From an uncultured Campylobacter sp. (GTDB lineage Bacteria > Campylobacterota > Campylobacteria > Campylobacterales > Campylobacteraceae), in the NCBI GenBank assembly GCA_900539255.1, contig UQBJ01000013.1, positions 1-51,138 on the forward strand: a stretch of DNA of 51,138 bases. Reading direction: 5' to 3'. Under the pieces are notes generated by a model. The model had not been told where the DNA came from. It saw only the letters and a list, made by a program, of their open reading frames with translations, and made no database searches. Below, one piece after another: positions 1 through 8,673 of this stretch (positions are counted from its first letter, which is position 1; every line of letters begins with the position of its first letter). The position numbers and the translations under genes are program-made.

Positions 1-224
1 CAAAATTCTAGCTGATTTCAGCAAAAAAGTCCTGTGCATTTGCTACATAATATCGGAAAAATCCTTATGACAAAAAGTCTCGGCAAAAATCTCCCAAAAT
101 TTTTGCAAAACCTCAAAAAAAGCTAACAAGCCCCAAAAAAGCTTTAAACCTCAAAAAAGCCCTAAAAACTTCAAAACTCCCAAAAAATTTATCCAGCCAT
201 TACCCCGCACGCTTTTTGATAAGG

Positions 225-405
225 GCGTTAAAAAAGGGCTTGGCGAAAAATAAATTTTACTTTTAAAAAATGGCATAGTAAAAAATAAATTTTTACTCTT
301 TTTAAAAAATTTAGAGAAAAATAAATTTTTACTCTTAAAAAAGGGCTTAATAAAAAATAAATTTACCCTTTAAAAAAGGCTGAGTAAAATCAAATTTTAC
401 TCTTT
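225..405. repeat. imperfect tandem repeat of about 35 bp downstream of fabI
   Basis: About five degenerate copies of a unit built around AAATAAATTTTTACTCTT followed by an A-run and GGC. Anchors lie near positions 250, 287, 321, 357 and 391, so the period is 34-37 bp. The last copy includes the fabI stop codon. Several copies can fold because the TAAATTT/ACTC half faces a GAGTAAA-like half. Read on the minus strand they are followed by T-runs, so they could act as serial intrinsic terminators. Positions 1-224 contain only A/T-rich sequence with recurring CAAAAAAGC words; I see no gene there. Confidence 0.7.
382..402 (-). terminator. hairpin terminator overlapping the fabI stop codon
   Basis: Positions 382-390 and 394-402 form a perfect 9-bp stem (GAGTAAAAT against ATTTTACTC) with a 3-nt loop. 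On the minus strand the stem is followed after four bases by a run of six T (371-378 region read in reverse). The fabI stop (397-399) lies inside the right arm. This is an intrinsic-terminator layout for the gapA-pgk-tpiA-fabI operon. The stem is A/T-rich and therefore weak by itself. Confidence 0.55.
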
Positions 406-1218
406 TTTGTCCCAGCAAAGAACGGTTTTGCCCTCATCATCTGTGGTTACATCGCCCATAGCCATTATGTTAAAGCCCGCATCGACATAGTGGATTTCGC
501 CTGTTACGCCGTTTGCAAGCTCGCTTAACAGATACATAGCCGAATTTCCCACATCATCAATGCTGACATTTCGTTTGAGTGGCGAATTCAGCTCGTTGTA
601 GCGCAAAATCATCTTAAAATCCCCTATCCCGCTCGCTGCAAGAGTTTTGATAGGTCCTGCTGATATGGCATTTATGCGAATTCCACGCAAGCCCAAATCC
701 CGCGCAAGATAACGCACACTGCTTTCAAGTGCAGCCTTTGCCACGCCCATTACATTGTAATGTGGCACGAATTTCACGCCGCCAAGATAGCTTAAAGTAA
801 GGATTGAGCCGCTCTCTTTCATCACAGGCAGCACAGCGCGCGTAAGCGCTAACAGCGAATACACCGAAGTTTGCATAGCGACATTAAAGGCGTCTTTGCT
901 TGTTTCAACGAATTCGCCATCAAGTGCTTCTTTTGGCGCGTAAGCCACAGCGTGAAGCACAAAGTCAAGCTCGCCAAAGTCCGCTTTGAGCTTGTCTGTG
1001 AGCGCATTTAAATGCGCCTCGTTATTGACATCAAGCTCATAAACAAGCTTTGAGTCAAATTCCTGCGCGATAGGCTCAACGCGCTTTTGTAAAGCCTCGT
1101 TTAAGTAGGTAAAAGCGAGCTTTGCGCCCTGTGCGTGGCAGGCTTTTGCTATGCCATACGCGATTGATTTGTTGTTTGCGACCCCTACGATGAGTCCTTT
1201 TTTGCCTTGCATTAACAT
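397..1218 (-). CDS. fabI: enoyl-[acyl-carrier-protein] reductase (NADH), FabI
   Basis: FabI catalyses the last reduction of each fatty-acid elongation cycle in the cytoplasm, using NADH. The 273-residue product has the short-chain dehydrogenase fold signature of the family: a nucleotide-binding GVANNKSIAYG segment at residues 12-22, a SYLGG segment with Tyr144, and the FabI catalytic pair Tyr154 and Lys161 in YNVMGVAK. Length matches the family. It is the last gene of a minus-strand run in which gapA, pgk and tpiA overlap by 4 bp each; only 3 bp separate the tpiA stop from the fabI start, so the four are almost certainly one operon. The same order is known from C. jejuni. FabI is the enzyme class targeted by triclosan; nothing here indicates resistance. 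Confidence 0.96.
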   Translation of the reverse strand: MLMQGKKGLIVGVANNKSIAYGIAKACHAQGAKLAFTYLNEALQKRVEPIAQEFDSKLVYELDVNNEAHLNALTDKLKADFGELDFVLHAVAYAPKEALDGEFVETSKDAFNVAMQTSVYSLLALTRAVLPVMKESGSILTLSYLGGVKFVPHYNVMGVAKAALESSVRYLARDLGLRGIRINAISAGPIKTLAASGIGDFKMILRYNELNSPLKRNVSIDDVGNSAMYLLSELANGVTGEIHYVDAGFNIMAMGDVTTDDEGKTVLCWDKKE

Positions 1219-1221
1219 TTT

Positions 1222-1905
1222 TTATCCTTTGATGAGTTTGATGAAATTGCTTGCTTTAAGCGCGGCTGAGCCGATGAGAACGCCACCACAATGCTGTAAA
1301 GCTAAAATTTCTTTGATACTGCTTTCATTTACGCTGCCGCCATAAAGCAACTTTGCGCTTGTTTTTTCGCGCAAAAAGGCTAAAATTTCGCCTATGTCTT
1401 TTAAATTTGCGCTCACTCCCGTGCCGATAGAGTAAATAGGCTCGTAAGCGATGATGAGCTTATCATACTCTAAATCCACGCTTTCAAGCTGTGCGCTTAA
1501 AAACGCCTTTGTCTTGCTCTCGCTTTTGATTTTCGCATCCTCGCCCACGCAAAAGATGATTTGATAGCCTTGCGCTTTGGCGAAGTCAAATTTAGCCTTG
1601 ATGAGCTTTTCGTTTTCAGCAAGCAAAACTCGCCGCTCTGAATGTCCGATTAAAACGCACTCAATGCCAAATTCGTCTAAATGCTCTTTGCCGATTTCGC
1701 CTGTGAATGCGCCGTTTATGCAAGGGTAGAAATTCTGCGCGCCTTGTGTGAAATTTAACGCCTTTGAAACAAAGGCGACACTTGGGGGGAAAACGATGAT
1801 TTCATCGCCATTTGCGTGCGTTTTTAAAAAGGCATTTAGCTCATCAGCATAATTTTCAAAACTTGCTTTGTTGTGGTTGCACTTTAAATTTGCCGCGTAA
1901 ATCAT
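1222..1905 (-). CDS. tpiA: triosephosphate isomerase
   Basis: Interconverts dihydroxyacetone phosphate and glyceraldehyde 3-phosphate in the cytoplasm. The 227-residue protein keeps the catalytic set: Asn6 and Lys8 in NLKCN, the electrophile His88 in IGHSERR, and the base Glu155 in AYEPIYSIGTG. The phosphate-gripping GTG and GGSV segments are present. It is shorter than the roughly 250 residues of E. coli TpiA, which is normal for Campylobacter. Its ATG overlaps the pgk stop as ATGA, indicating translational coupling. The usual NWKMN motif reads NLKCN here, a conservative variant. Confidence 0.96.
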   Translation of the reverse strand: MIYAANLKCNHNKASFENYADELNAFLKTHANGDEIIVFPPSVAFVSKALNFTQGAQNFYPCINGAFTGEIGKEHLDEFGIECVLIGHSERRVLLAENEKLIKAKFDFAKAQGYQIIFCVGEDAKIKSESKTKAFLSAQLESVDLEYDKLIIAYEPIYSIGTGVSANLKDIGEILAFLREKTSAKLLYGGSVNESSIKEILALQHCGGVLIGSAALKASNFIKLIKG

Positions 1906-3104
1906 TCATTGTCCTTTACTCGCAAGGGTTTTACGCCGGGCAGTTCTTTGCCCTCGATAAGCTCCAAGCTCGCCCCGCCGCCTGTTGAGATAAAAGTCAT
2001 CTCATCAGCATCATCAGCACGCGCGACAACATCGGCTGTGTCGCCGCCGCCGATAACCGTAGTAGCGTGGCTTTCGCTGATATAATGGCTCATTTTTAGG
2101 CTGCCCTTGCTGAATTTGTCGATTTCAAACACGCCCATAGGTCCGTTCCACCAAATCGTTTGCGCATCAGCAATGGCTTCTTTAAAAAGCCTTGTTGTCG
2201 CAGGTCCTATGTCAAGCCCCATCCAGCCGCTTGGGATTTCTTGGCAAGGCACGAATTTCATCTCCGCATCTTGCGAGCAGGCTTGGGCGGCTACGACATC
2301 GACAGGCAGGTAAATTTTCACGCCTAAATTCTTGCCTTTGATGAGAATTTTGCTCGCCTCTTCGATAAGCTCGTCCTCTAAAAGAGAGTTGCCTATGTCA
2401 AAGCCTAGTGCTTTGAGAAAGGTAAAAGCCATACCGCCGCCGATGATGAGTTTATCGACTTTTGGGAGCAAATTCGTAAGGGCTTGCAGCTTGCCGCTTA
2501 CCTTTGAGCCGCCGACAACAGCGACAAAAGGACGAGCGGGCTTTTTGATGAGATTTTCAGCAAAGGCGATTTCTTTTAAGAGCAAAAAGCCAGCCCCGCG
2601 GTGATTTTCATCAAAAAATTTAGTGATAGCCTCCACACTTGAATGCGCCCTGTGGCACACGCCAAAGGCATCGTTGATATAAATTTGAGCCATATTTGCT
2701 AAATTTTGGGCTAAATTCTCATCGTTTTTCGTTTCGCCCTTTTCAAAGCGTAAATTTTCAAGCATTAAAATCTCGCCAGCCTTTAAATTTGCAGCTTTTT
2801 TTTGCGCGTCCTCGCCGACAATGTCTTTGGATAGGACGATTTCTTTGTGAAGTAAGCGCGAAAGCCTTTTAGCTACGGGTTCGAGTGAGTATTTAGCGTT
2901 GATTTCTTTTGGGCGTCCAAGATGAGAAGCCAAAATCACGCTGCAACCATTATCTAAACAATACCTTATCGTAGGGATAGCCGAGCGAATGCGCCTGTCA
3001 TCGGTTATGTTTAAAAACTCATCTTGCGGGACATTGAAATCACAGCGGATAAACACCTTTTTGTCCGCTAAATTTAAATCCTTTATCGAAATAATATCAC
3101 TCAT
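1902..3104 (-). CDS. pgk: phosphoglycerate kinase
   Basis: Transfers phosphate between 1,3-bisphosphoglycerate and ADP in glycolysis or gluconeogenesis. The frame is open for 16 codons upstream, inside gapA. I place the start at 3104 (protein MSDIISIKDL..., 400 residues) because that ATG overlaps the gapA stop as ATGA and the N-terminus then matches the family. Visible motifs include the substrate-binding DFNVP near residue 22, ASHLGRP, the VGGSKVSGK loop, the GGG(M)AFTF segment and the C-terminal nucleotide-binding GGGDTA and STGGGASLE. It lies between gapA and tpiA with 4-bp overlaps on both sides, so dosage with its pathway neighbours is probably set by coupled translation. Confidence 0.96.
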   Translation of the reverse strand: MSDIISIKDLNLADKKVFIRCDFNVPQDEFLNITDDRRIRSAIPTIRYCLDNGCSVILASHLGRPKEINAKYSLEPVAKRLSRLLHKEIVLSKDIVGEDAQKKAANLKAGEILMLENLRFEKGETKNDENLAQNLANMAQIYINDAFGVCHRAHSSVEAITKFFDENHRGAGFLLLKEIAFAENLIKKPARPFVAVVGGSKVSGKLQALTNLLPKVDKLIIGGGMAFTFLKALGFDIGNSLLEDELIEEASKILIKGKNLGVKIYLPVDVVAAQACSQDAEMKFVPCQEIPSGWMGLDIGPATTRLFKEAIADAQTIWWNGPMGVFEIDKFSKGSLKMSHYISESHATTVIGGGDTADVVARADDADEMTFISTGGGASLELIEGKELPGVKPLRVKDNE

Positions 3105-4090
3105 CGCATCACCCACACAGCCATATCTACAAGGCGAGACGAGTAGCCCCACTCATTGTCATACCAAGCGATGACTTTAACAAAATCATCGCAAATCACT
3201 TGTGTCAAATCACTCGCCACAACCGCTCCATAAGAAGAGCCGATGAAATCAGAACTCACGCGCTCATCATCATCGACCATCAAAAGCCCTTTTAAATTTG
3301 AATTTGCAGCTTTTCTAAACGCTTCATTTAGCTCATCTTTGCTTGTTTTTTTGCCAAGCTGTGCCGTTAAATCCACGCTTGATACATCAATCACAGGCAC
3401 GCGCATACTCTGTCCGTGCAGCTTGCCGTCAAGCTCTGGCATAACAAGCTTCATCGCCTTTGCCGCGCCTGTTGAGGTGGGGATTATGTTTTGTGCGGCT
3501 GCGCGTGAGCGCCTTTTGTCGCGCGCTTTTGCATCGATGAGACTTTGCCCGTTTGTGTAGGCGTGAATGGTGCTCATCAAGCCCTTTTGTATGCCAAAAT
3601 TATCCTGCAACACGCGACAAACAGGACCCAAGCAGTTTGTCGTGCAGCTTGCATTTGAGATGATAGGCTCGCCATCATACAAGTGCGCATTGACGCCCAG
3701 CACAAAAGTAGGCGTGCTATCCTTTGCGGGAGCGGACATAATGACTTTTTTAATGCCCTTGTCGATGAATTTTTGGCACTTTTCCATAGTTAAATGTGCG
3801 CCCGTGCATTCTAGCACCACATCAGCCCCGCACCCAGCAAAGTCTAAATCGCTGATTTCACGGCTTTTGAAAACCTTGATTTTCTTGCCGTTGATGAGTA
3901 AATCATCGCCCGCAACGCTTACTTGCCCCGCAAAAGCCTTATGCACGCTATCATACTCAAACAAATAGCGCGTAAGCTCTATGTCTGTGGTGTCATTTAT
4001 CGCCACTAGCTCGACATCACTTCGAGCTAAAATGATACGAGCCACGCACCTACCGATACGCCCAAAGCCATTTATCGCAATTTTTGTCAT
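3101..4090 (-). CDS. gapA: glyceraldehyde-3-phosphate dehydrogenase, type I
   Basis: Oxidises and phosphorylates glyceraldehyde 3-phosphate with NAD(P). The 329-residue protein starts MTKIAINGFGRIGR, the Rossmann dinucleotide-binding motif, and contains the catalytic Cys149 in SNASCTTNCLGP and His176 in IHAYTN. The GYSSRLVDM C-terminus is typical. First gene of the gapA-pgk-tpiA-fabI run. The sequence AAGGAAG about 8 bp before the ATG is a good ribosome binding site. The 60-bp gap to the divergent nadD must hold both promoters. Confidence 0.96.
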   Translation of the reverse strand: MTKIAINGFGRIGRCVARIILARSDVELVAINDTTDIELTRYLFEYDSVHKAFAGQVSVAGDDLLINGKKIKVFKSREISDLDFAGCGADVVLECTGAHLTMEKCQKFIDKGIKKVIMSAPAKDSTPTFVLGVNAHLYDGEPIISNASCTTNCLGPVCRVLQDNFGIQKGLMSTIHAYTNGQSLIDAKARDKRRSRAAAQNIIPTSTGAAKAMKLVMPELDGKLHGQSMRVPVIDVSSVDLTAQLGKKTSKDELNEAFRKAANSNLKGLLMVDDDERVSSDFIGSSYGAVVASDLTQVICDDFVKVIAWYDNEWGYSSRLVDMAVWVMR

Positions 4091-4150
4091 TGATTTAACT
4101 TCCTTTAAATTTTAATGCTAGAATTTTACAAAAAAAAGGTTAAATTTTTG

Positions 4151-4702
4151 ATGAAAATCGCACTTTTTGGCGGAAGTTTTGACCCGCCGCATTTAGGACA
4201 CGCTAGCGTTGTAGAAAATGCCCTGAAAAGCCTAGATATAGACAAACTCATCATTATGCCTACCTTTATAAACCCCTTTAAATCGGGCTTTTTCGCTGAT
4301 GAAAAACGCCGATTTGCGTGGGCGCAAAGGGTTTGGGGGGATTTAGAGCGGGTAGAAATTTGTGATTTTGAGATAAGGCAAAACCGCCCTGTGCCGAGCA
4401 TTGAAAGCGTTTTATACCTGCAAAAGCTCTATAATCCAAGCAAATTTTATCTCATCATCGGGGCTGACCACTTGCAAAGCCTTGAAAAATGGCACGAATT
4501 TGATAGACTCAACACCCTTGTGGAATTCATCATCGCTAAACGGGGCAAGATAGCCGTGCCGCCAAATTTCAAGCAACTCAACACGCAAATTGATATTTCA
4601 TCGTCATTGATAAGGGCGAATTTAAGCGTGAGCGACATTTGCCCGCAGATTGCTGACGAGGCAAGGCGGTATTATGCGAATTTAAGCAAGGAGACAAGGT
4701 GA
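4151..4702 (+). CDS. nadD: nicotinate-nucleotide adenylyltransferase
   Basis: Adenylylates nicotinate mononucleotide in NAD synthesis. I use the ATG at 4151 (183 residues, MKIALFGGSFDPPHLGH) rather than an in-frame ATG 12 codons upstream, because the family begins directly with the GGSFDPPHxGH nucleotidyltransferase motif. The second signature, a variant of SSTxIR, appears near the C-terminus as ISSSLIR. The gene is divergent from gapA. Its TGA overlaps the GTG start of rsfS, so the two are translationally coupled. The ribosome binding site (AGG at 4137-4139) is weak. Confidence 0.94.
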   Translation: MKIALFGGSFDPPHLGHASVVENALKSLDIDKLIIMPTFINPFKSGFFADEKRRFAWAQRVWGDLERVEICDFEIRQNRPVPSIESVLYLQKLYNPSKFYLIIGADHLQSLEKWHEFDRLNTLVEFIIAKRGKIAVPPNFKQLNTQIDISSSLIRANLSVSDICPQIADEARRYYANLSKETR

Positions 4703-5022
4703 AAGAACGAGTAGAGGCGATAAGGCGGATTTTGGACGAGAAAAAGGCTGAATTTATCGAGCTTTTTGATATGAGAGGCGGGGATTATTTCGTGGATTTC
4801 GTCATCATCGCTACAACGATGAGCCAGAAGCACGCATTGAGCTTAATCGATGAGCTAAAAACAGCCTTAAAGCCCTTAAACGAGGACTTTTTAAACATAC
4901 AAAGCTCAGAAGAATGGAGCGTTATTGATTTAGGCGACATTATCATACACCTTTTAAGCGAAACCTACCGCGCCAAATACCGCATAGAAGAGCTTTTAAG
5001 CGAGCTTAAAAGGCTACAATGA
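4699..5022 (+). CDS. rsfS: ribosome silencing factor RsfS (Iojap family)
   Basis: RsfS binds ribosomal protein uL14 and blocks subunit joining when nutrients are short. The 107-residue protein has the family core: a helix, then DMRGGDYFVDFVIIATTMSQKHA, and the SSEEWSVIDLGDIIIHLL segment with the conserved W and D. It starts with GTG at 4699, inside the nadD stop region (GTGA overlap), preceded by a strong AAGGAG at 4688-4693. The nadD-rsfS pairing is widespread in bacteria and is known in C. jejuni. Confidence 0.93.
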   Translation: MKERVEAIRRILDEKKAEFIELFDMRGGDYFVDFVIIATTMSQKHALSLIDELKTALKPLNEDFLNIQSSEEWSVIDLGDIIIHLLSETYRAKYRIEELLSELKRLQ

Positions 5023-5093
5023 CGCTAAAAAGCACTTGCGATGACACTGCGTGGCGTTAAAATTTACTCATTTGCCTTAAAACAAAGCTGAAT

Positions 5094-5122
5094 TTGAATT
5101 TTTTTTGAATTTTTGTTATAAT
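5094..5122 (+). promoter_or_regulatory. sigma-70-type promoter with extended -10 for the RNA repair gene
   Basis: TATAAT at 5117-5122 is preceded by TG one base upstream (extended -10) and by TTGAAT at 5094-5099, leaving a 17-bp spacer. It faces the large gene at 5249 and would give a leader of about 120 nt. The stretch 5023-5248 otherwise holds A/T-rich sequence and no gene. Confidence 0.6.
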
Positions 5123-5248
5123 TTGCGCTTTTGAGTGTCTTTTTAAGCCAAATTCTAAATTTAAGCGAATTTTGGGTAAATTTTAAGCAGAAAAAAGCAC
5201 AAATTCAAGCATAAAATTCATATTTTTAAGCTTTATTTAAGGAAAACA

Positions 5249-7333
5249 ATGAGAGTTTTTATCATTTTAGTCGGTATCCCTGGTTCTGGCAAAAGCACGC
5301 AGATAAAGCGTTTGGGCTTGGAGCATTTGACATTAAGCCCTGATGAGCTTCGCATAAGAAACGGCGCACTTTGCGGCAAGAGCATTACTCCGCTTGCTGA
5401 TGCTATGGTGTGGGCGCAGCTTAGAAAAATGCTTTGCAACCGCTTTAAATTTGGGCTTACAACTATCTTTGACTCCACAGGGCTTTCAAGCTCTGTAAAT
5501 GAATTTGCCGAGCTTGCTAAGGCTTTTCGCTACCGCGTTTTGTATGTGAAATTTGACAAATTCAGCCTTGAAGAATGCGTGCGAAATGTCCGCTCGCGTG
5601 AATTTAACAGCGACTTGCCTGAAAGCGTGATTTTTAACTTTTACACAAGAATGCAAAATTTCACCCGTCAAAGCAATGTTTGCGACAGCATTGAAAGCGC
5701 GCTAAAATGGGAAAATTTTTACAAAATCAGCCTTGATTATGACAAGATAAAGGTTTTGCCCGATTTGCACGGGTGTTATGATACTTTGGCGCAGTTTGCA
5801 AGGGCTGAAAATTGGTTTAAAGATGAAAGCATAGGCTATGTGTTTTTGGGGGATTATATTGATAGAGGAAATCAAAACTACGAAATGGTAAATTTTCTTT
5901 GTGAATTTGCGACAAAAGAAAATGTGTATTTTCTCTGTGGCAATCACGACACAAGGCTCTTTGAGTGGGCGTTTGACATAAATCACACTCCGCCAAATTC
6001 GTTTAAAGAAAGTATAGCTGAGATAGAGACAAAATGCAAAAAAATAAATGAACTCAAAAAGCGACTCCGCAGCGTGTCAAACAAATTTCGCTCTTATATT
6101 TGGGCTGAATTTAAGGGGGATGAGTATTTTTTCAACCACGCTGGCGTGGAAAAAATGGATACAAGTTTGCCCGATGCTTATTTGCTGGGCGTTTTGACAC
6201 AGGGAGAAAGCGAAAATGCTTATTTAGACTATGTAAAAATCGGCAACCGCTGGGCGAAAAATCACCCAAATATCACGCAGATTTTTGGACACCGCAATGT
6301 CTTTGCTTTAAGCGACTTTAAAATCAACGAGCGTTGCTACTGCTTGGAGTGCGACATAGAAAGTGGCGGCAAGCTCGCTGTTTTGAGCCTACCAGAGCGC
6401 AAACTTGAATTTTATGACAATCTCCAAAGCCAACTTTGCGAGCAAACAAGCCGAAAAAGCGCGAATTTAATCAACGAAAAACGCTTTGAAAAACAAGGCA
6501 TTTACTCTGTAAATTTCAGCGAGGCGGTGTTTTTTAACCGCCTTTGGACTTCTCAAACCATCAAGGCGCGCGGGCTTTTTCGCTACATAAATGATGATGA
6601 AATCGCAGGGCGCAGTTATGATAAATTTTTTAATTACGAAGAATTTGAAGGCGTGCCGAATTTAGAGGATTTTAAGTATCCTGTCAAGGTATGGCGCAAG
6701 GAAAATGGGCATTTGCTGCTGACTTTTTTTAACAAATTCACAAAAGAGCTTGAATTTGCAACCAAATCAAGCGTAGGCAAGCCGATGAACGACAACGCCA
6801 AAGCCCTTTTTAGCGCAGAACAAATCGCTATCATCAGCGAATTTTGCAAGGCGCAAAACGCCACTTGTTTGTGGGAGGTCATCAGCAAAAAAGACGACAA
6901 ACACCCCATAGTTTATGATGATGAGGCGGTTTTTTTACTCAATATCGTGGAAAATGTGGAGCAAGAGCGGCTTTTGGATTACAAACTTGCCGACATTTTG
7001 GGCGGTGCTGCTAGGGGAGTTTTAAAGGACAAAGCACTTTTGGGCGAAATTTCAAATTTAGATGAGTTAAAATCCTATGTAAAGGATTTTTTCGCAAGCT
7101 GGGAGATAGAGTATGAGGGCGTGGTTTTAGAGGGCGCAAATGGCGTTAAACTCAAACTCAAAGGCAACTTTTATCAGCTTAAAAAAATGCTTCGGGCTTG
7201 TTCGGGCGGCGGGTTTCCTAAATTTAGCCACAGCAAAGAGTTAGAAAAACTTGCCCTTAAAGCCATATCTTTGGGGCTTTTACCCAAATGGCGTGAGCTG
7301 AGCGTGGAGCAGGTGGCAAATTTATGCGAGTAG
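5249..7333 (+). CDS. three-domain RNA end-healing and sealing protein: polynucleotide kinase, metallophosphatase, Rnl1-type RNA ligase
   Basis: This 694-residue protein appears able to repair broken RNA by itself. Residues 1-165 form a P-loop 5'-OH polynucleotide kinase (GIPGSGKST at 9-17, D75ST as the likely catalytic Asp). Residues 168-385 form a calcineurin-like phosphatase with the metal motifs DLHG (172-175), GDYIDRG (201-207), GNHD (231-234), H297 and GH348. Residues 405-694 resemble T4 RNA ligase 1: ARG at 440-442, RxxxKFFN at 455-462, the likely AMP-accepting Lys484 in KENGH, EYEGVVLE (621-628) and VKLKLKG (633-639). The order matches bacterial Pnkp, but the ligase part looks Rnl1-like. 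No Hen1 methyltransferase partner is adjacent. The gene stands alone between rsfS and pgi, has an AAGGAA ribosome binding site, and is absent at this spot in C. jejuni as I remember it. Domain assignment is firm for kinase and phosphatase, good for ligase; the substrate is unknown. Confidence 0.85.
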   Translation: MRVFIILVGIPGSGKSTQIKRLGLEHLTLSPDELRIRNGALCGKSITPLADAMVWAQLRKMLCNRFKFGLTTIFDSTGLSSSVNEFAELAKAFRYRVLYVKFDKFSLEECVRNVRSREFNSDLPESVIFNFYTRMQNFTRQSNVCDSIESALKWENFYKISLDYDKIKVLPDLHGCYDTLAQFARAENWFKDESIGYVFLGDYIDRGNQNYEMVNFLCEFATKENVYFLCGNHDTRLFEWAFDINHTPPNSFKESIAEIETKCKKINELKKRLRSVSNKFRSYIWAEFKGDEYFFNHAGVEKMDTSLPDAYLLGVLTQGESENAYLDYVKIGNRWAKNHPNITQIFGHRNVFALSDFKINERCYCLECDIESGGKLAVLSLPERKLEFYDNLQSQLCEQTSRKSANLINEKRFEKQGIYSVNFSEAVFFNRLWTSQTIKARGLFRYINDDEIAGRSYDKFFNYEEFEGVPNLEDFKYPVKVWRKENGHLLLTFFNKFTKELEFATKSSVGKPMNDNAKALFSAEQIAIISEFCKAQNATCLWEVISKKDDKHPIVYDDEAVFLLNIVENVEQERLLDYKLADILGGAARGVLKDKALLGEISNLDELKSYVKDFFASWEIEYEGVVLEGANGVKLKLKGNFYQLKKMLRACSGGGFPKFSHSKELEKLALKAISLGLLPKWRELSVEQVANLCE

Positions 7334-7437
7334 GGTTTGCAAAAGGTTTGCAAAAAGTGCAAGCGGCGATAAATTTACGCCTTAAAAGTGCGAGCATAAA
7401 AGCAAATTTAAGTGCATAAAAGCGTGTTGTGAGCGTT

Positions 7438-8673
7438 TTAGGGCTTATTTTTTTCAAGCAGCTTTTTTAAGATGAGTTTTCCTACCTCAACGCCGGGCTG
7501 GTCGTAGGTGTTGATACCAAGCATTATGCCACAAGCTGAGGTAAAAAGCTCATAATGATACATTAAATACCCTGCGTGCCACGCATCAAGCCTTTCAAGC
7601 TCTATCAAATCCACGCTTAAATTCTCAGCTCTTAAAGCCTGCAAAGTCGCATCGCACTGCGCGTTTAAAAGGCTGTGTAAATTCACGCCATTTGCAAAAT
7701 CACAACCCTGCAAAAACGGCAGGCTAAAATCAGGCACGGCTGGGGATTTTTCAGCATTTAGCACCTTTAAAAAGGTGATAGTTTTATCCTTTGGTCCTTC
7801 CATTATGAGCTGCAAAAAGCTGTGCTGGTCGCGCGCGCCGATGAGAGCGATGGGCGTAAGCCCTACTCGCTTGTAGCCTTGCTTTTTGCCAAGACTCTCA
7901 GCGATGAGCTGGACAAACCATTCATTAAAGCCCTTAAAAGCGTCTCCATAGCTGAAAAGCACATTGATATGGGCGTTTTTGTGCGTGCAGTAATGATAGG
8001 CTTTTTGCAAAATTTCATCTTTTTTGTGCGTGAAAAAGTCCTCATAGCAAGCCTTTGCGCCCTCTAAAAGCCCTTTTGCGTTGTAGCCACAAATGACAAG
8101 CGGCACTATGCCTATGGCTGAAAGCACGCTGAAACGCCCGCCCACATTTTGTGGGACAAAAAAGCTGTAAATTCCAAGCTTGTCGCCTAGCTGATGAAGC
8201 TTTGAATTTTCATCGGTGATAAAGACAAAATGCTTTTTTAGCTCGCTGTTTTCGAGCTTAAAATGCGCTATTAAGAGCTTAAAAAGCGACACTACCTCGA
8301 TAGTCGTGCCTGTTTTACTTGAAATGATAAAAAGCGTGTCTTTTAAATTCAGCTTTTTTATGGTTTGGGTGAAAGTGTGCGATGAAGTGTTGTCGATGAT
8401 GAAAAGTTCGCGTTCATTGCTCTTTTCGTCAAACAAAAAGTCTTTTAACGCCTTTACACCGCAGCTTGAACCGCCCATTCCTATGAGCAGGACTTTTTTG
8501 ATATGCTCTTTGTCTTTGATGAATTTTTCGCTTTCTTTGATGAGCGCGAGCGAAGTGTCCATAAGATGATAGTAGCCTACCTCGCCGCTTTGGCGTTCAT
8601 CGTTCATTCTGCTTGCATAAGCTAAAATGCCGTTTAATTTCTCTTTTTCAAAAAATAGCGTGTGTTTTAGCAT
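7438..8673 (-). CDS. pgi: glucose-6-phosphate isomerase
   Basis: Interconverts glucose 6-phosphate and fructose 6-phosphate; in Campylobacter, which usually lacks phosphofructokinase, it mainly serves gluconeogenesis and sugar-nucleotide supply. I start it at 8673 (MLKHTLFFEKEK, 411 residues) rather than 19 codons upstream inside galU. Motifs: GMGGSSCG in the SIS sugar-binding fold, SSKTGTTIE for phosphate binding, and the C-terminal TYDQPGVEVGK with the catalytic Lys. It is of the short form usual in this group. Its start overlaps the galU stop by 7 bp, so galU-pgi is one operon. The 104-bp gap to the convergent upstream gene holds no clear terminator. Confidence 0.95.
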   Translation of the reverse strand: MLKHTLFFEKEKLNGILAYASRMNDERQSGEVGYYHLMDTSLALIKESEKFIKDKEHIKKVLLIGMGGSSCGVKALKDFLFDEKSNERELFIIDNTSSHTFTQTIKKLNLKDTLFIISSKTGTTIEVVSLFKLLIAHFKLENSELKKHFVFITDENSKLHQLGDKLGIYSFFVPQNVGGRFSVLSAIGIVPLVICGYNAKGLLEGAKACYEDFFTHKKDEILQKAYHYCTHKNAHINVLFSYGDAFKGFNEWFVQLIAESLGKKQGYKRVGLTPIALIGARDQHSFLQLIMEGPKDKTITFLKVLNAEKSPAVPDFSLPFLQGCDFANGVNLHSLLNAQCDATLQALRAENLSVDLIELERLDAWHAGYLMYHYELFTSACGIMLGINTYDQPGVEVGKLILKKLLEKNKP

